From assembly GCA_964538505.1 (NCBI GenBank), contig CAZIDY010000015.1, positions 6,208-70,207 on the forward strand: a DNA stretch of 64,000 nt, given 5' to 3'. This document shows, one piece after another, positions 1-8,411 of this stretch. Both the position numbers and the translations under genes were made by a program. This DNA is from Zeimonas sp964538505. Lineage in GTDB: Bacteria; Pseudomonadota; Gammaproteobacteria; Burkholderiales; Burkholderiaceae_E. The notes beneath the pieces were generated by a model. The model had not been told where the DNA came from and did not search any database. It saw nothing but the letters and a program-made list of their open reading frames with translations. The first letter of the stretch is position 1. The number at the start of each line of letters is the position of its first letter.

Positions 1-437
1 GTGTCGACCCGGTTCCGGTGCCGCACGATGCGCGCGAGCCGGTGCAGTATGTCATCGACGACGGACGCGTGCGGCTCGGCGTGCTCACCGACCTCGGGCA
101 TGGCAGCGCCCACGTCGTGCGCGCACTCGCGCGTCTGGATGCACTCGTGCTCGAGTGCAACCACGATGCCGAGCTGCTGGCGGCGAACCCGCGCTATACG
201 CGCCCGCTCAAGCGCCGCATCGCGGGCCCCTGGGGGCATCTCGGCAACGCGGAAGCCGCGCGCATCCTCGCGTCGATCGACCGCTCGCGCCTGCGCACCG
301 TGGTTGCGGCGCACCTGAGCCGGCAGAACAACCGGCCCGAGCTTGCACGTGCGGCGCTCGCGTCGGTGTTCGACGACGACCCGGTGCGCCTGCAGGTAGC
401 CGATCAGGACAGCGGCATCGGCTGGATGGCCGTCTGA
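1..437 (+). CDS. MBL-fold metallohydrolase, C-terminal part (5' end outside window)
   Basis: The reading frame is open from the window edge and ends at 437, leaving about 145 C-terminal residues. Two metallo-beta-lactamase features are visible: a segment ending in LVLECNHD, where the metal-binding aspartate/histidine strand of YycJ/WalJ-like hydrolases lies, and a later AAHLSRQNN segment typical of the last metal-ligand histidine of that subfamily. These proteins are cytoplasmic two-metal phosphodiesterases or nucleases. The N-terminal HxHxDH motif lies upstream of the window, so the subfamily is inferred from the C-terminal half only. Only the 3' end of the gene is available. Confidence 0.75.
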   Translation, partial: VDPVPVPHDAREPVQYVIDDGRVRLGVLTDLGHGSAHVVRALARLDALVLECNHDAELLAANPRYTRPLKRRIAGPWGHLGNAEAARILASIDRSRLRTVVAAHLSRQNNRPELARAALASVFDDDPVRLQVADQDSGIGWMAV

Positions 438-456
438 CGCCGCTGTTCCGGCGTCT

Positions 457-654
457 TCACTCCTGCTTCACTGCGAGCTGCGCCGCCTGAGCGGCTTCCT
501 CGGCCATCAGGCCGGCTTCCTTCGCAGCGTCCGCGGCCTCGCGGGCAGCTTCGGCAACCGTGCCCTGCTGTGCCGTGTTCCTGTCGTCCGGCCCGGGCGG
601 CCCGCTGACGCTCATGCTCGAGGCAGCCGACGGATCGGGGCCGGCGCTGCCCAA
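457..654 (-). CDS. Possible small hypothetical protein, Ala/Glu-rich
   Basis: This is a 65-codon frame that would start at TTG (or, for a shorter form, at ATG 615) and fills the gap between two plus-strand genes. The C-terminal half (AAREAADAAKEA, then EEAAQAAQ) is Ala/Glu/Lys rich and would form an amphipathic helix. There is no signal peptide or known domain. A GAAGGA sequence lies just before the TTG but is too close to be an ideal ribosome-binding site. I do not recognise the family. It could be chance coding in high-GC DNA. Confidence 0.3.
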   Translation of the reverse strand: MGSAGPDPSAASSMSVSGPPGPDDRNTAQQGTVAEAAREAADAAKEAGLMAEEAAQAAQLAVKQE

Positions 655-741
655 GCGTCCTTCGGCGATCGCGTCGTGGCGCTCGGGCCCGCTGCACTAC
701 ACTCGGACGCGAGGCCGTACGACGGCATGCAAGGGAACGAC

Positions 742-1227
742 ATGCAGATCGAGGTCGCCAACGACCGATGGGTTCGTGTCCGCTACCGGCTGTTCGACGC
801 ACAGGGCGAGGCGCTCGAGGCGGCGGAGCGCGAATGGACGTATCTGCACGGCGGGTACGGAGCCGTGTTCCCGCTGATCGAGCAGGCACTCGAAGGTGCG
901 CACGCCGGCGATTCGCGCAGCGTTCGGCTCGAGCCCACCGACGCCTTCGGCGACTACGATGCCGCGCTGGTGCAGCTCGCGCCGCGCGAGCGTTTTCCGG
1001 AAGCACTCGAGCGCGGGATGTCCTTCGAAGGCGTACCGGGCGAGGCCGACGACCAGCGCATCCACATCGTCACTGACTTCACCGACGACACGGTCGTGCT
1101 CGACGCGAACCACCCGCTCGCCGGCATGGCGCTGCGTTTTGAGTTGCAGGTGCTCGAGGTACGCGACGCGAGCGTCGAGGAGATCGAGGACGAGCGTCGC
1201 CGCGCCGACGAGGCGGACGACGCCTGA
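742..1227 (+). CDS. SlyD-like FKBP-type peptidyl-prolyl cis-trans isomerase
   Basis: A 161-aa cytoplasmic protein that should catalyse proline isomerisation and act as a folding chaperone. The FKBP core is split as in SlyD: the segment YLHGGYGAVFPLIEQALEG (about residues 32-50) matches the FKBP active-site strand and loop. DANHPLAG (about 121-128) is the conserved SlyD sequence after the insert-in-flap chaperone domain. Unlike E. coli SlyD there is no His/Cys-rich metal tail; the C-terminus is acidic and basic instead. ATG 742 is chosen over an upstream start because AAGGGA lies 5 bases ahead of it. The gene is convergent with the cytochrome b fusion gene, 6 bp away. Confidence 0.85.
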   Translation: MQIEVANDRWVRVRYRLFDAQGEALEAAEREWTYLHGGYGAVFPLIEQALEGAHAGDSRSVRLEPTDAFGDYDAALVQLAPRERFPEALERGMSFEGVPGEADDQRIHIVTDFTDDTVVLDANHPLAGMALRFELQVLEVRDASVEEIEDERRRADEADDA

Positions 1228-1233
1228 GCGCGC

Positions 1234-3138
1234 TCAGCCTGCAGGCGTGATCGTCGAAGTGGGCAGGAACGCGTCCGAGTAGCAGGCGTCCTCGTGCAGA
1301 CCCTGCGCGATGAACGCCGGGTGGGCCGCCTGCACCATGCGTACCGAGCCGCACGCATAGACCGAGAAGCCGCGCAAGTCGGGGAAGTCGGCGAGGATCG
1401 CCTCGTGCACGAAGCCCGTTCGCCCGCTCCAGTCGTCCTCGGGCAGCGGTTCGGAAGTCACCGGCACGAACTTGAAGTTCGGATGCTCGCGCTCCCATTG
1501 CTGCGGGATGTCGACCATGTACAGGTCGCGCGGTCGGCGAACGCCCCAGTAGAAGTGCAGCGGTCGATCGATGCCCATCCGGAACGCCTGCTCGAGCAGA
1601 CTCTTCACCGGTGCGAAGCCGGTTGCGCCGGCGACGAAGATCAGCGGTTTCTCGCTCGGTTCGTGCAGCACGAACGATCCGATCGGGCCCTCGATCTTCA
1701 GCGCGTCGCCCGGCTTCATCGATTCGAACACGTGCGTCGTGAAGCGCCCGCCCGGCATCAGGCGAACATGCAACTCGACGAGGTCGGTGGCGCCGGAAGG
1801 GCCGGTGAACGAATAGCTGCGCCGCGAGCCGTCCTCGAGGAGGATGTTCAGGTACTGGCCCGCCTCGAAATCGATGTGCTGTCCGTGTTGCAGCCGTAAC
1901 GCGACGAGCATGACGTCGTGCGCGAGCCGATCGAGCCGCTCGACGACGACGTCGTGCTCGCGGATGCGCTGCGCGGCTCCGGCGTGCTCCTCGTACTCGA
2001 ACTCGACATCCGAACGTGCGCGCGCGCAGCACAGCAGGATGCGTCCGGCGCGCCGCTCGTCTTCCGTGAGCGCCGTCGGCTGGTAGCCCGACATCTCGAT
2101 CTCGCCGCCGAGCAGCGTTGCCTTGCATACGCCGCAGCCGCCCGAACGGCATTCGTACGGAAGCGGAATGTCGGCGCGCAGCCCGGCGTCGAGCAGCGTT
2201 TCACCGGCGCGCACCGGCGCGCGCTGGCGCCCCGGGTGCGCAGTGAGTTCGTAACTCTTCGCCTGTCCGGCGCGCACCGGCGGCAGCCAGGGCAGCGCGA
2301 GCAGCAGCAGCGTGGAGCCGGCGACGAGGATCCACAGCTTGATGGGGTCCCACGAATAGATCAGCGGATAGGCGACGAGGTAGAACCAGTCGAAGTCGAG
2401 CGTCAGCGGCACGGTGAGCAGGTTGGCGGGCGCCTGGCTGACCACCGGAACGGCGAGCGACATGACGAGCAGCATCAGCGCGAGACCGATCGCCAGCGGG
2501 CGTGGCGGTATCTGCGAGGCGCGCGGAACGCGCTGCGTGTGCACCCACAGCGCAAGCATCATCAGCAGCGGAATGCCGATGTGCAGGAACGACAGCAGCG
2601 AGAACAGGCGGTCGGAGACCGCCTCGGGGGTGATGAAGTTGCGCGTGAGCATGCCGTTGAACACCGGCAGCGCATCGAGCCACTCGGTGGTGCCGATGAT
2701 CACGAACTGCGAGAGCTTGTCCCACGGCAGCATGAAACCGTTCACGCCCGACGCGTACACGAGCCACATCACGAACACGCCGCTGACCCAGGAGAAGGCG
2801 CGGAAGCTGCGGTAGCGGTCGAACGAGAAGTGCCGCAGCATGTGCAGCATCATCGTCAGCACCATCGCGTCGGACGCGTAGCGGTGCACGCTGCGCATGA
2901 TCCCGCCGGCGTACCACTGCCCGTGCGTGATCGACTCCATCGACTGATAGGTCTTCTCGAGTCCGGTTTCGTAGAACGCGTACAGGTACAGGCCGCTGGC
3001 GACGACGAGCCAGAACATCCAGTAGCTGGTCGCGCCGAGGTAGTAGAGCGGATTGAGCCGATCCCCGAAGATGCGGTTGCCGACCGCTTCCGCACTGAGG
3101 AAGAGGCGTTGCAACAGCGACTGGATCCATTTGAGCAA
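1234..3138 (-). CDS. Cytochrome b / 2Fe-2S ferredoxin / FAD-NAD(P) reductase fusion protein
   Basis: A 634-aa three-part redox protein. Residues about 25-290 form a cytochrome b/b6 N-terminal-like membrane domain with paired heme histidines H85/H99 and H186/H200, 14 apart in each helix as in bc complexes. A plant-type 2Fe-2S ferredoxin follows, with C330, C335, C338 and C370 (CX4CX2C...C). The C-terminal ferredoxin-reductase region has an RSYS flavin motif and a GATGFAPVKS pyridine-nucleotide segment. The architecture suggests electron transfer between NAD(P)H and a membrane quinone or heme partner. TTG 3138 is chosen because GGAG lies 8 bases upstream and longer starts add an arginine-rich, non-homologous stretch. 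It is divergent from the heme-copper cluster and shares its 277-bp control region. Confidence 0.8.
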   Translation of the reverse strand: MLKWIQSLLQRLFLSAEAVGNRIFGDRLNPLYYLGATSYWMFWLVVASGLYLYAFYETGLEKTYQSMESITHGQWYAGGIMRSVHRYASDAMVLTMMLHMLRHFSFDRYRSFRAFSWVSGVFVMWLVYASGVNGFMLPWDKLSQFVIIGTTEWLDALPVFNGMLTRNFITPEAVSDRLFSLLSFLHIGIPLLMMLALWVHTQRVPRASQIPPRPLAIGLALMLLVMSLAVPVVSQAPANLLTVPLTLDFDWFYLVAYPLIYSWDPIKLWILVAGSTLLLLALPWLPPVRAGQAKSYELTAHPGRQRAPVRAGETLLDAGLRADIPLPYECRSGGCGVCKATLLGGEIEMSGYQPTALTEDERRAGRILLCCARARSDVEFEYEEHAGAAQRIREHDVVVERLDRLAHDVMLVALRLQHGQHIDFEAGQYLNILLEDGSRRSYSFTGPSGATDLVELHVRLMPGGRFTTHVFESMKPGDALKIEGPIGSFVLHEPSEKPLIFVAGATGFAPVKSLLEQAFRMGIDRPLHFYWGVRRPRDLYMVDIPQQWEREHPNFKFVPVTSEPLPEDDWSGRTGFVHEAILADFPDLRGFSVYACGSVRMVQAAHPAFIAQGLHEDACYSDAFLPTSTITPAG

Positions 3139-3415
3139 GAGAATTCTCCGTCGGCAGGCGAGGGATGCGAAGCCGTTGGAACGTAGCGAGAACGGCGCGG
3201 CGGCGCAACAGCTACCACTCCGCTCGCGTGAATGCATTCCATTTATTGTCGCGCGGACGCCCCAGTCGAGCGCTCTTTGCGCTCCGGGTCTTTCCCAGTG
3301 CGTGGCGTTCGTGGCAACTTGCGGGCGGTGCAGTCGAACGCTTGATCCCGGTCAATGCGGGGGGCCGGTGAGAGCAACCATCATGCCCGCGTTAAAACTC
3401 GAGGACGAATAGACC
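3139..3415. promoter_or_regulatory. Divergent control region between the cytochrome b fusion and the heme-copper cluster
   Basis: This 277-bp non-coding stretch separates two divergent redox transcription units and so must hold both promoters. It is locally less GC-rich than its flanks, around 3230-3270 and 3385-3400. I could not identify a convincing FNR/Anr, NsrR or NnrR palindrome by eye. A Shine-Dalgarno GAGGA at 3401-3405 serves the small subunit gene. Regulator binding sites remain unassigned. Confidence 0.4.
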
Positions 3416-3604
3416 ATGGCCGACAAGGAAGTCCCGCAAGTTGCGCCGCCGCAAGAGCCCGAAGAGAGGGTTCCGGTGTTCCAGCAGATCCTCGACAACC
3501 CCTTCCTGCTGCTGTTCCTCGGCGTCACGATGCCGACGGTCTTCTACATCCTCTGGGGTGTGATGGAGATCGCCGGGATCCCGGTCACGCCGCTTGCGCA
3601 ATGA
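3416..3604 (+). CDS. Small single-helix subunit of the heme-copper complex
   Basis: A 62-aa protein with a polar, proline- and glutamate-rich N-terminus and one membrane helix (NPFLLLFLGVTMPTVFYILW, about residues 28-47). Tiny one-helix proteins of this kind precede the CuA subunit gene in ba3-type oxidase operons, where they act as subunit IIa or CbaD-like assembly or stability subunits. It has a good ribosome-binding site (GAGGA, 10 bases ahead of ATG) and lies 19 bp before subunit II. Function is inferred from size, topology and position; there is no catalytic motif. Confidence 0.75.
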   Translation: MADKEVPQVAPPQEPEERVPVFQQILDNPFLLLFLGVTMPTVFYILWGVMEIAGIPVTPLAQ

Positions 3605-3623
3605 CACGAGCCAGGAGACCGGA

Positions 3624-4163
3624 ATGAGTGCAATTCTTCCGCCGCCGCAGCGGATATGGTCGAAGGAGCCGATCGGCAAGGCCGAGGTGGTCTGGATCGC
3701 GATCGCCTTCGTCTGGTGCCTGATCATGTTCTTCATGATGCCGTACTGGCACGTGTTCGGTACCCAGAACCTGTCGTCCGAAACCTACCGCGTCAAGCCC
3801 GAGCTGTTCGCCAAGGCGACGCAGGACATGGTCGACAAGTACACGGTGCGCACCGAGACCGAAGAGAACATTCCGGTCGTTGCGCCGCCGGCCGGCAGCG
3901 ACGTCTACCTGATCGCGCGGCTGTGGGCGTGGTGGCCGATCCTCGAGCTCGAGGAGGGCAAGACCTACCGGCTGAACCTGACTGCGATGGACTATCAGCA
4001 CGGCTTCTCGCTGCAGCCCGACAACATCAACATCCAGGTGCTCCCCGGCTACCAGCACGTCGTGACGGTCACGCCGAACCGTTCGGGCACCTACGCGATC
4101 GTCTGCAACGAGTTCTGCGGCATCGGACACCACAAGATGGTGTCGCGGCTGTACGTAAAATAA
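3624..4163 (+). CDS. CuA-containing subunit II of a heme-copper reductase (ba3/sNOR type)
   Basis: This 179-aa subunit would accept electrons from a periplasmic donor and pass them to subunit I. One membrane helix (about residues 21-40) anchors a periplasmic cupredoxin domain. All CuA ligands are present: H126 in DYQHGF, then C161, E163, C165, H169 and M172 in CNEFCGIGHHKM. The single N-terminal helix and short length match the ba3-type (B family) rather than aa3-type subunit II. ATG 3624 has AGGAG 6 bases ahead. The next gene starts 12 bp downstream with its own GAGGGG, so the two are almost certainly co-translated. Confidence 0.88.
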   Translation: MSAILPPPQRIWSKEPIGKAEVVWIAIAFVWCLIMFFMMPYWHVFGTQNLSSETYRVKPELFAKATQDMVDKYTVRTETEENIPVVAPPAGSDVYLIARLWAWWPILELEEGKTYRLNLTAMDYQHGFSLQPDNINIQVLPGYQHVVTVTPNRSGTYAIVCNEFCGIGHHKMVSRLYVK

Positions 4164-4175
4164 CGAGGGGCATTC

Positions 4176-5885
4176 ATGGCCACCGCCGAAGCGCTATTCC
4201 GGATCTGCCCCCGATCGGGGCTCCAGTTTCACAAGTCGGCCGAGAAGCTGATCAAGATCAACGCCGTCGCCGGCATCGTGATGCTCCTGATCGGTGGCGT
4301 GCTTGCGCTGCTGATCACGCTCACCCGCTGGCAGGCGATCCACCTGGTCGACGCCGACAACTTCTACCTGATCCTCACCGCGCACGGGCTCGACATGCTC
4401 GTCGCGTGGATCATCTTCTTCGAGATCGCGATCCTCTATTTCTGCTCGTCGACGCTGTTGCGATGTCGCCTGGCGACGCCACGGCTCGCGTGGCTGGCGT
4501 TCGCGCTGATGGTGATCGGTACGGTGATGTGGAACACCGTGATCTTCCAGGGCAGCGCGACGGTCATGATGACCTCGTACGTACCGATGCCGGCCTCGCA
4601 CTGGTTCTACCTGGGGCTCATCCTGTTCGCCGTCGGCGCACTGATCGGCTGCTTCATCTTCCTGGGCACGCTCGTCGTCGCGCGCGCCGAGAAGACCTAT
4701 GAAGGGTCGCTCCCGCTCGTCACCTTCGGCGCACTCACCGCGTGCATCATCGCGATCTACACGATCGCCTCGGGCGCGATCATCCTGATCCCGACGTGGC
4801 TGTGGTCGATCGGCTACATCAAGCACATCGACCCGGTCATGTATCGCGTGATCTGGTGGGCCTTCGGTCACTCGTCGCAGCAGATCAACGTCGCCGCGCA
4901 CGTGTCGGTCTGGTACGCGATCGCCGCGATCGTCTTCGGCGCCAAGCCGATGTCCGAGCGCGTGAGCCGCGGTGCGTTCCTGCTGTACATCCTGTTCCTG
5001 CAGCTTGCCGCCGCGCACCACATCCTGGCCGATCCGGGCGTGGGCACCGAGTGGAAGATCTTCAACACCAGCTACGCGATGTACCTGGCGGTGCTGGCGT
5101 CGATGATCCACGGCCTGACGGTTCCGGGCGCGATCGAGGCGGCGCAGCGCGAAAAGGGCTTCACCAAGGGCCTGTTCGAGTGGCTGCGCAAGGCGCCCTG
5201 GAGCAACCCGGTGTTCTCGGGGATGTTCATCTCGCTGGTCGGCTTCGGCTTCCTGGGCGGCATCACGGGCGTGATGATGGGCACCGAGCAGCTGAACATG
5301 ATCATCCACAACACGATCTACGTTCCGGGCCACTTCCACGCCACTGTCGTGCTCGGCACCACGCTCGCGTTCATGGCGATCACGTACTTCCTGCTGCCGA
5401 CGCTGTTCCAGCGCGAGGTCATCCTGCCCGGCTGGGCGAAGTGGCAGCCGTACGTCTTCGGCCTGGGCATGACTGCGTTCACGACGGCGATGATGGGCGC
5501 CGGCACGCTCGGTATTCCGCGCCGCCACTGGGACATCACCTTCGCCGGCACGTCGCTGCCGTACGAGTTCCCGGGTACTGCGCTGCTGATGATGGCGCTG
5601 GTCGGCATCACGGGCATTGTCGCGGTCATCGGTGGGGCGATGTACATCGTCGTCGCGGTCGGCACGGTGTTCTTCGGCAAGCGGCTCGACGCGGGTGCGT
5701 ACACCACGCAGATCAGTCCGCTGCGGCTGCCGCCGGTGGCTGCTGCGCTGCGGGGGCACGGCACGCATGGCGGCGGCTTCGAGGCACCGGGCACCTTCCT
5801 GCTCGCGCTCGTGTTCCTCGTCGCGTTCGTCCTGTACTACTTCGTGAACTGGAAGTACCTGTCGACGGTATGGGGCCTGAGTTGA
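4176..5885 (+). CDS. Heme-copper reductase subunit I lacking the active-site tyrosine
   Basis: A 569-aa protein with about 13 membrane helices, the catalytic subunit of a B-family (ba3-like) heme-copper enzyme. Heme and copper ligands are conserved: H70 and H388 for the low-spin heme, H386 for the active-site heme, and H232, H281 and H282 for CuB. In O2 reductases of families A and B the CuB histidine begins an HPxxY motif whose tyrosine is cross-linked and needed for O-O cleavage. Here the motif reads GHSSQQINV, with Q236 where tyrosine belongs. Loss of this tyrosine is a known mark of NO reductases in this superfamily, including the sNOR group encoded by norSY-senC-orf1 clusters of ammonia oxidisers. 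The neighbouring CuA subunit and SCO gene fit that layout. The substrate (NO or O2) is not settled by sequence alone. Confidence 0.8.
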   Translation: MATAEALFRICPRSGLQFHKSAEKLIKINAVAGIVMLLIGGVLALLITLTRWQAIHLVDADNFYLILTAHGLDMLVAWIIFFEIAILYFCSSTLLRCRLATPRLAWLAFALMVIGTVMWNTVIFQGSATVMMTSYVPMPASHWFYLGLILFAVGALIGCFIFLGTLVVARAEKTYEGSLPLVTFGALTACIIAIYTIASGAIILIPTWLWSIGYIKHIDPVMYRVIWWAFGHSSQQINVAAHVSVWYAIAAIVFGAKPMSERVSRGAFLLYILFLQLAAAHHILADPGVGTEWKIFNTSYAMYLAVLASMIHGLTVPGAIEAAQREKGFTKGLFEWLRKAPWSNPVFSGMFISLVGFGFLGGITGVMMGTEQLNMIIHNTIYVPGHFHATVVLGTTLAFMAITYFLLPTLFQREVILPGWAKWQPYVFGLGMTAFTTAMMGAGTLGIPRRHWDITFAGTSLPYEFPGTALLMMALVGITGIVAVIGGAMYIVVAVGTVFFGKRLDAGAYTTQISPLRLPPVAAALRGHGTHGGGFEAPGTFLLALVFLVAFVLYYFVNWKYLSTVWGLS

Positions 5886-5886
5886 G

Positions 5887-6726
5887 TTGACCCGCCGATA
5901 CCGCATCACCCGCAGTCTCATCGGCCGTACGGTCGCCGCGCTCGCGGCGGTCGTATCGGCCGTTGCGCTTTCTGCCGGCAGCGCGCACGCGAGCGAAGGG
6001 CGTGCCGGCCCCGACTTCCGCAAGGTGCTCGCCGACAGCCAGGCGGCGATCGGCCGGCCGCTGCTCGACGTGTCGATGCGCGACCACACCGGCAAGGCGG
6101 TGCGCTTCAGCGACTTCGCCGGCAGGCCGCTGCTGATCAGCCTCGTCTACACCGGCTGCTTCCAGGCCTGTCCGGTGGCCACGCAGTTTCTCGCGCAGGC
6201 CGTGCGCACGGCGCGCGACGCGCTCGGCGAGGACCGCTTCCGCATCGTCTCGATCGGCTTCAACCAGCCCTTCGACGACCCGGTCGCGATGGCTGCGTTC
6301 CGCAAGCAGAATGGAATCAGCGATCGCGACTGGCACTTCCTCAGCCCCGACCCTGCGCAGGTCGATGCGCTGACGGCCAATCTCGGCTTCACCTACGAGG
6401 CGTCTCCCGCGGGCTTCGACCATGTCACGCAGGTGACGATCGTCGACGCCGACGGCGTCATCTACCGGCAGGTGTACGGCGAGAACTTCGACCTGCCGAT
6501 GCTCGTGCAGCCGCTGAAGGAGCTGCTCTCCGGACAGGCATCGCGCAACCTCACGCTCGATAACGTCTGGGAGAAGGTCAAGCTCTATTGCACGGTGTAC
6601 GACCCGCACACCGGCGGCTATCGCGTGAACTACTCGCTGTTTGTCGAGATCTTCGCCGGGCTCACGACGCTGGGCGCAATGGCCTGGTTCGTGTTGCGCG
6701 CGCTGCGTACTCCGGGGCGCGGCTGA
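5887..6726 (+). CDS. SCO1/SenC-family copper chaperone, membrane-tethered at both ends
   Basis: A 279-aa thioredoxin-fold protein expected to deliver copper to the CuA site or reduce its cysteines. It has an N-terminal signal/anchor (about residues 10-36), the copper-binding pair C91 and C95 in TGCFQACP, and the distal ligand H179 in GFDHVTQ. An unusual extra C-terminal membrane helix lies near residues 250-272. The start is TTG, one base after the subunit I stop, implying translational coupling. A SCO/SenC gene directly after subunits II and I is the arrangement of norSY-senC clusters and of many oxidase operons. Confidence 0.85.
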   Translation: MTRRYRITRSLIGRTVAALAAVVSAVALSAGSAHASEGRAGPDFRKVLADSQAAIGRPLLDVSMRDHTGKAVRFSDFAGRPLLISLVYTGCFQACPVATQFLAQAVRTARDALGEDRFRIVSIGFNQPFDDPVAMAAFRKQNGISDRDWHFLSPDPAQVDALTANLGFTYEASPAGFDHVTQVTIVDADGVIYRQVYGENFDLPMLVQPLKELLSGQASRNLTLDNVWEKVKLYCTVYDPHTGGYRVNYSLFVEIFAGLTTLGAMAWFVLRALRTPGRG

Positions 6727-6827
6727 AGCCGGAGCGGTCGTTGAAGGCGCCGCGCCGTCTCGCCCGACAAGTGCCGGAGTTCGCCGTCACGGGCGGCGCA
6801 CAGCGTGTCGATTTCGAGGGCGTAGCG

Positions 6828-8411
6828 ATGCCGGATGCACGCGACGTGCGCACCGCGGCGGCCGGCGTCGTGCGTCGCGTCGAGCAGGCTTTCGATCGTT
6901 TTTTCGGCGTTTCCGGCAATCCGTTGCGCCAGCTCGGCGGGCTTGCCTTCGACCTGTTCTGGCTGATCGCTGCCACCGGCGCTTTCCTCTACGTGTTCTA
7001 CGACACGAGTGCCGACGGTGCGTATGCGTCGGTCGAGCGCATGGCGAGCGGCGCGATCGTCGGCGGCGCGTTCATGCGCAACCTGCATCGATACGCGTCG
7101 GATGCGCTCGTCGTCGTGGTGCTTGCGCACCTGCTGCGCGAGTGGGCGTACGGGCGCTACCGCGGTTTCCGCTGGTTCGCCTGGCTCACCGGGGTGCCGA
7201 CACCGTGGCTGATCCTCGCTGCGGGTGGGGTGGGCTTCTGGCTGGTGTGGGATTCGGTTGCGCTGTTCGTCGCCACCTCGGTCAGCGAATGGTTCGGCGT
7301 GCTGCCCGGCTTCGATCCGGCGCTGGTGCGCAACTTCATCGACGCCAGTGCGGTCTCCGACCGGTTGTTCTCGCTGATCCTCTTCCTGCACATCGGCGTC
7401 TCGCTCATGCTGCTGCTGGCGATGTGGCTGCACGTGAAGCGCCTGACGCGTCCGCGCACGAACGCCTCGCGTGCGGTGCTGCTCGGCACGCTCGCCGCGC
7501 TGTCGGTGGTGTCGCTGCTCGTGTCGGCGCCGCTGGGGCCGCTGGCCGATCCGTCGAGCCTCACGAGCACGCTCGCGCTCGACTGGTTCTACCTGGCGCC
7601 GCTGGCCGTCGTCGACGCCGGCGCGCCGCTGGCCGCCTGGGTGGCGATGGGTGGGGTCACGCTGCTGGTCGGTGCGCTGCCGTGGCTGTCACGTCGCGCA
7701 CGCATGCGTGCGCCGGCTGCGCGCGTCGACCCCGAGCACTGCAACGGGTGCCAGCGCTGCTTCGCCGATTGCCCCTACGCGGCGATCGAGATGGCGGCGC
7801 ACCCTTCGGGGCGCGGGCAGATCGCCGTCGTCGACGCCGACCGCTGTGCCTCCTGCGGCATCTGCGCGGGTGCGTGCCCGTCCTCGACGCCGTTCCGTTC
7901 CGACGAGCGCCTGGCCACCGGCATCGACCTGCCCGACCTGGGAGTCGGTCTGTTGCGCGATGAGTTCGATTCACGTCTCGATGCGCACACGGGCGCGCAG
8001 CCGGTCGTCGTGTTCGGATGTCGTCATGCGGCGGCGCCGGCGACGGCGGCCGACGTCGTCGCGCTCGCGCTGCCCTGTGCAGCGATGCTGCCGCCGTCCT
8101 TCGTCGAGTACGCGCTACGCCGCGGAGCGCGCGGCGTGGTCGTCGTCGGCTGCGAGCCCGACGACTGCGAGTATCGTTTCGGCGCGCAATGGACGGCGCA
8201 GCGCCTTGCCGGCGAGCGCGAACCGCGACTGCGAGCCGCGGCCGAACGCCAACGGTTCCGGTACGTTGAGGCGGCGTCGGAGGATTTGATCGCACTCCAG
8301 GCGCAGCTCGCCGTTTTCCGGCACGATCTCGACGATCTCGATGGGACGCAACCGTTGCACGGCGAGGTCCCGCACGTTTCCAGGGAGAGCTGCGATGGCG
8401 CAGTCCACTAG
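6828..8411 (+). CDS. Cytochrome b / 2[4Fe-4S] ferredoxin / MvhD-like fusion protein
   Basis: A 527-aa redox protein. The N-terminal membrane part (residues 30-285) repeats the di-heme cytochrome b core of the 1234-3138 gene, with H87/H101 and H188/H202. A soluble 2[4Fe-4S] ferredoxin follows, with C305, C308, C311, C315 and C340, C343, C346, C350 in two CX2CX2CX3C motifs. The C-terminus (about 390-500) resembles MvhD/FrhD-type delta subunits, with C398, C417, C442 and C447 and the GCEPDDCEYR signature. MvhD links hydrogenase to HdrABC in methanogens. No hydrogenase or HdrA is nearby, so an exchange role between a soluble iron-sulfur donor and membrane hemes is inferred. ATG 6828 has GAGGG 7 bases ahead. 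Confidence 0.78.
   Translation: MPDARDVRTAAAGVVRRVEQAFDRFFGVSGNPLRQLGGLAFDLFWLIAATGAFLYVFYDTSADGAYASVERMASGAIVGGAFMRNLHRYASDALVVVVLAHLLREWAYGRYRGFRWFAWLTGVPTPWLILAAGGVGFWLVWDSVALFVATSVSEWFGVLPGFDPALVRNFIDASAVSDRLFSLILFLHIGVSLMLLLAMWLHVKRLTRPRTNASRAVLLGTLAALSVVSLLVSAPLGPLADPSSLTSTLALDWFYLAPLAVVDAGAPLAAWVAMGGVTLLVGALPWLSRRARMRAPAARVDPEHCNGCQRCFADCPYAAIEMAAHPSGRGQIAVVDADRCASCGICAGACPSSTPFRSDERLATGIDLPDLGVGLLRDEFDSRLDAHTGAQPVVVFGCRHAAAPATAADVVALALPCAAMLPPSFVEYALRRGARGVVVVGCEPDDCEYRFGAQWTAQRLAGEREPRLRAAAERQRFRYVEAASEDLIALQAQLAVFRHDLDDLDGTQPLHGEVPHVSRESCDGAVH

Noticed and set aside
4194..6095. A 633-codon minus-strand open frame opposite subunit I
   Set aside because: It is antisense to a gene with complete metal-ligand motifs and has highly charged, non-protein-like composition.
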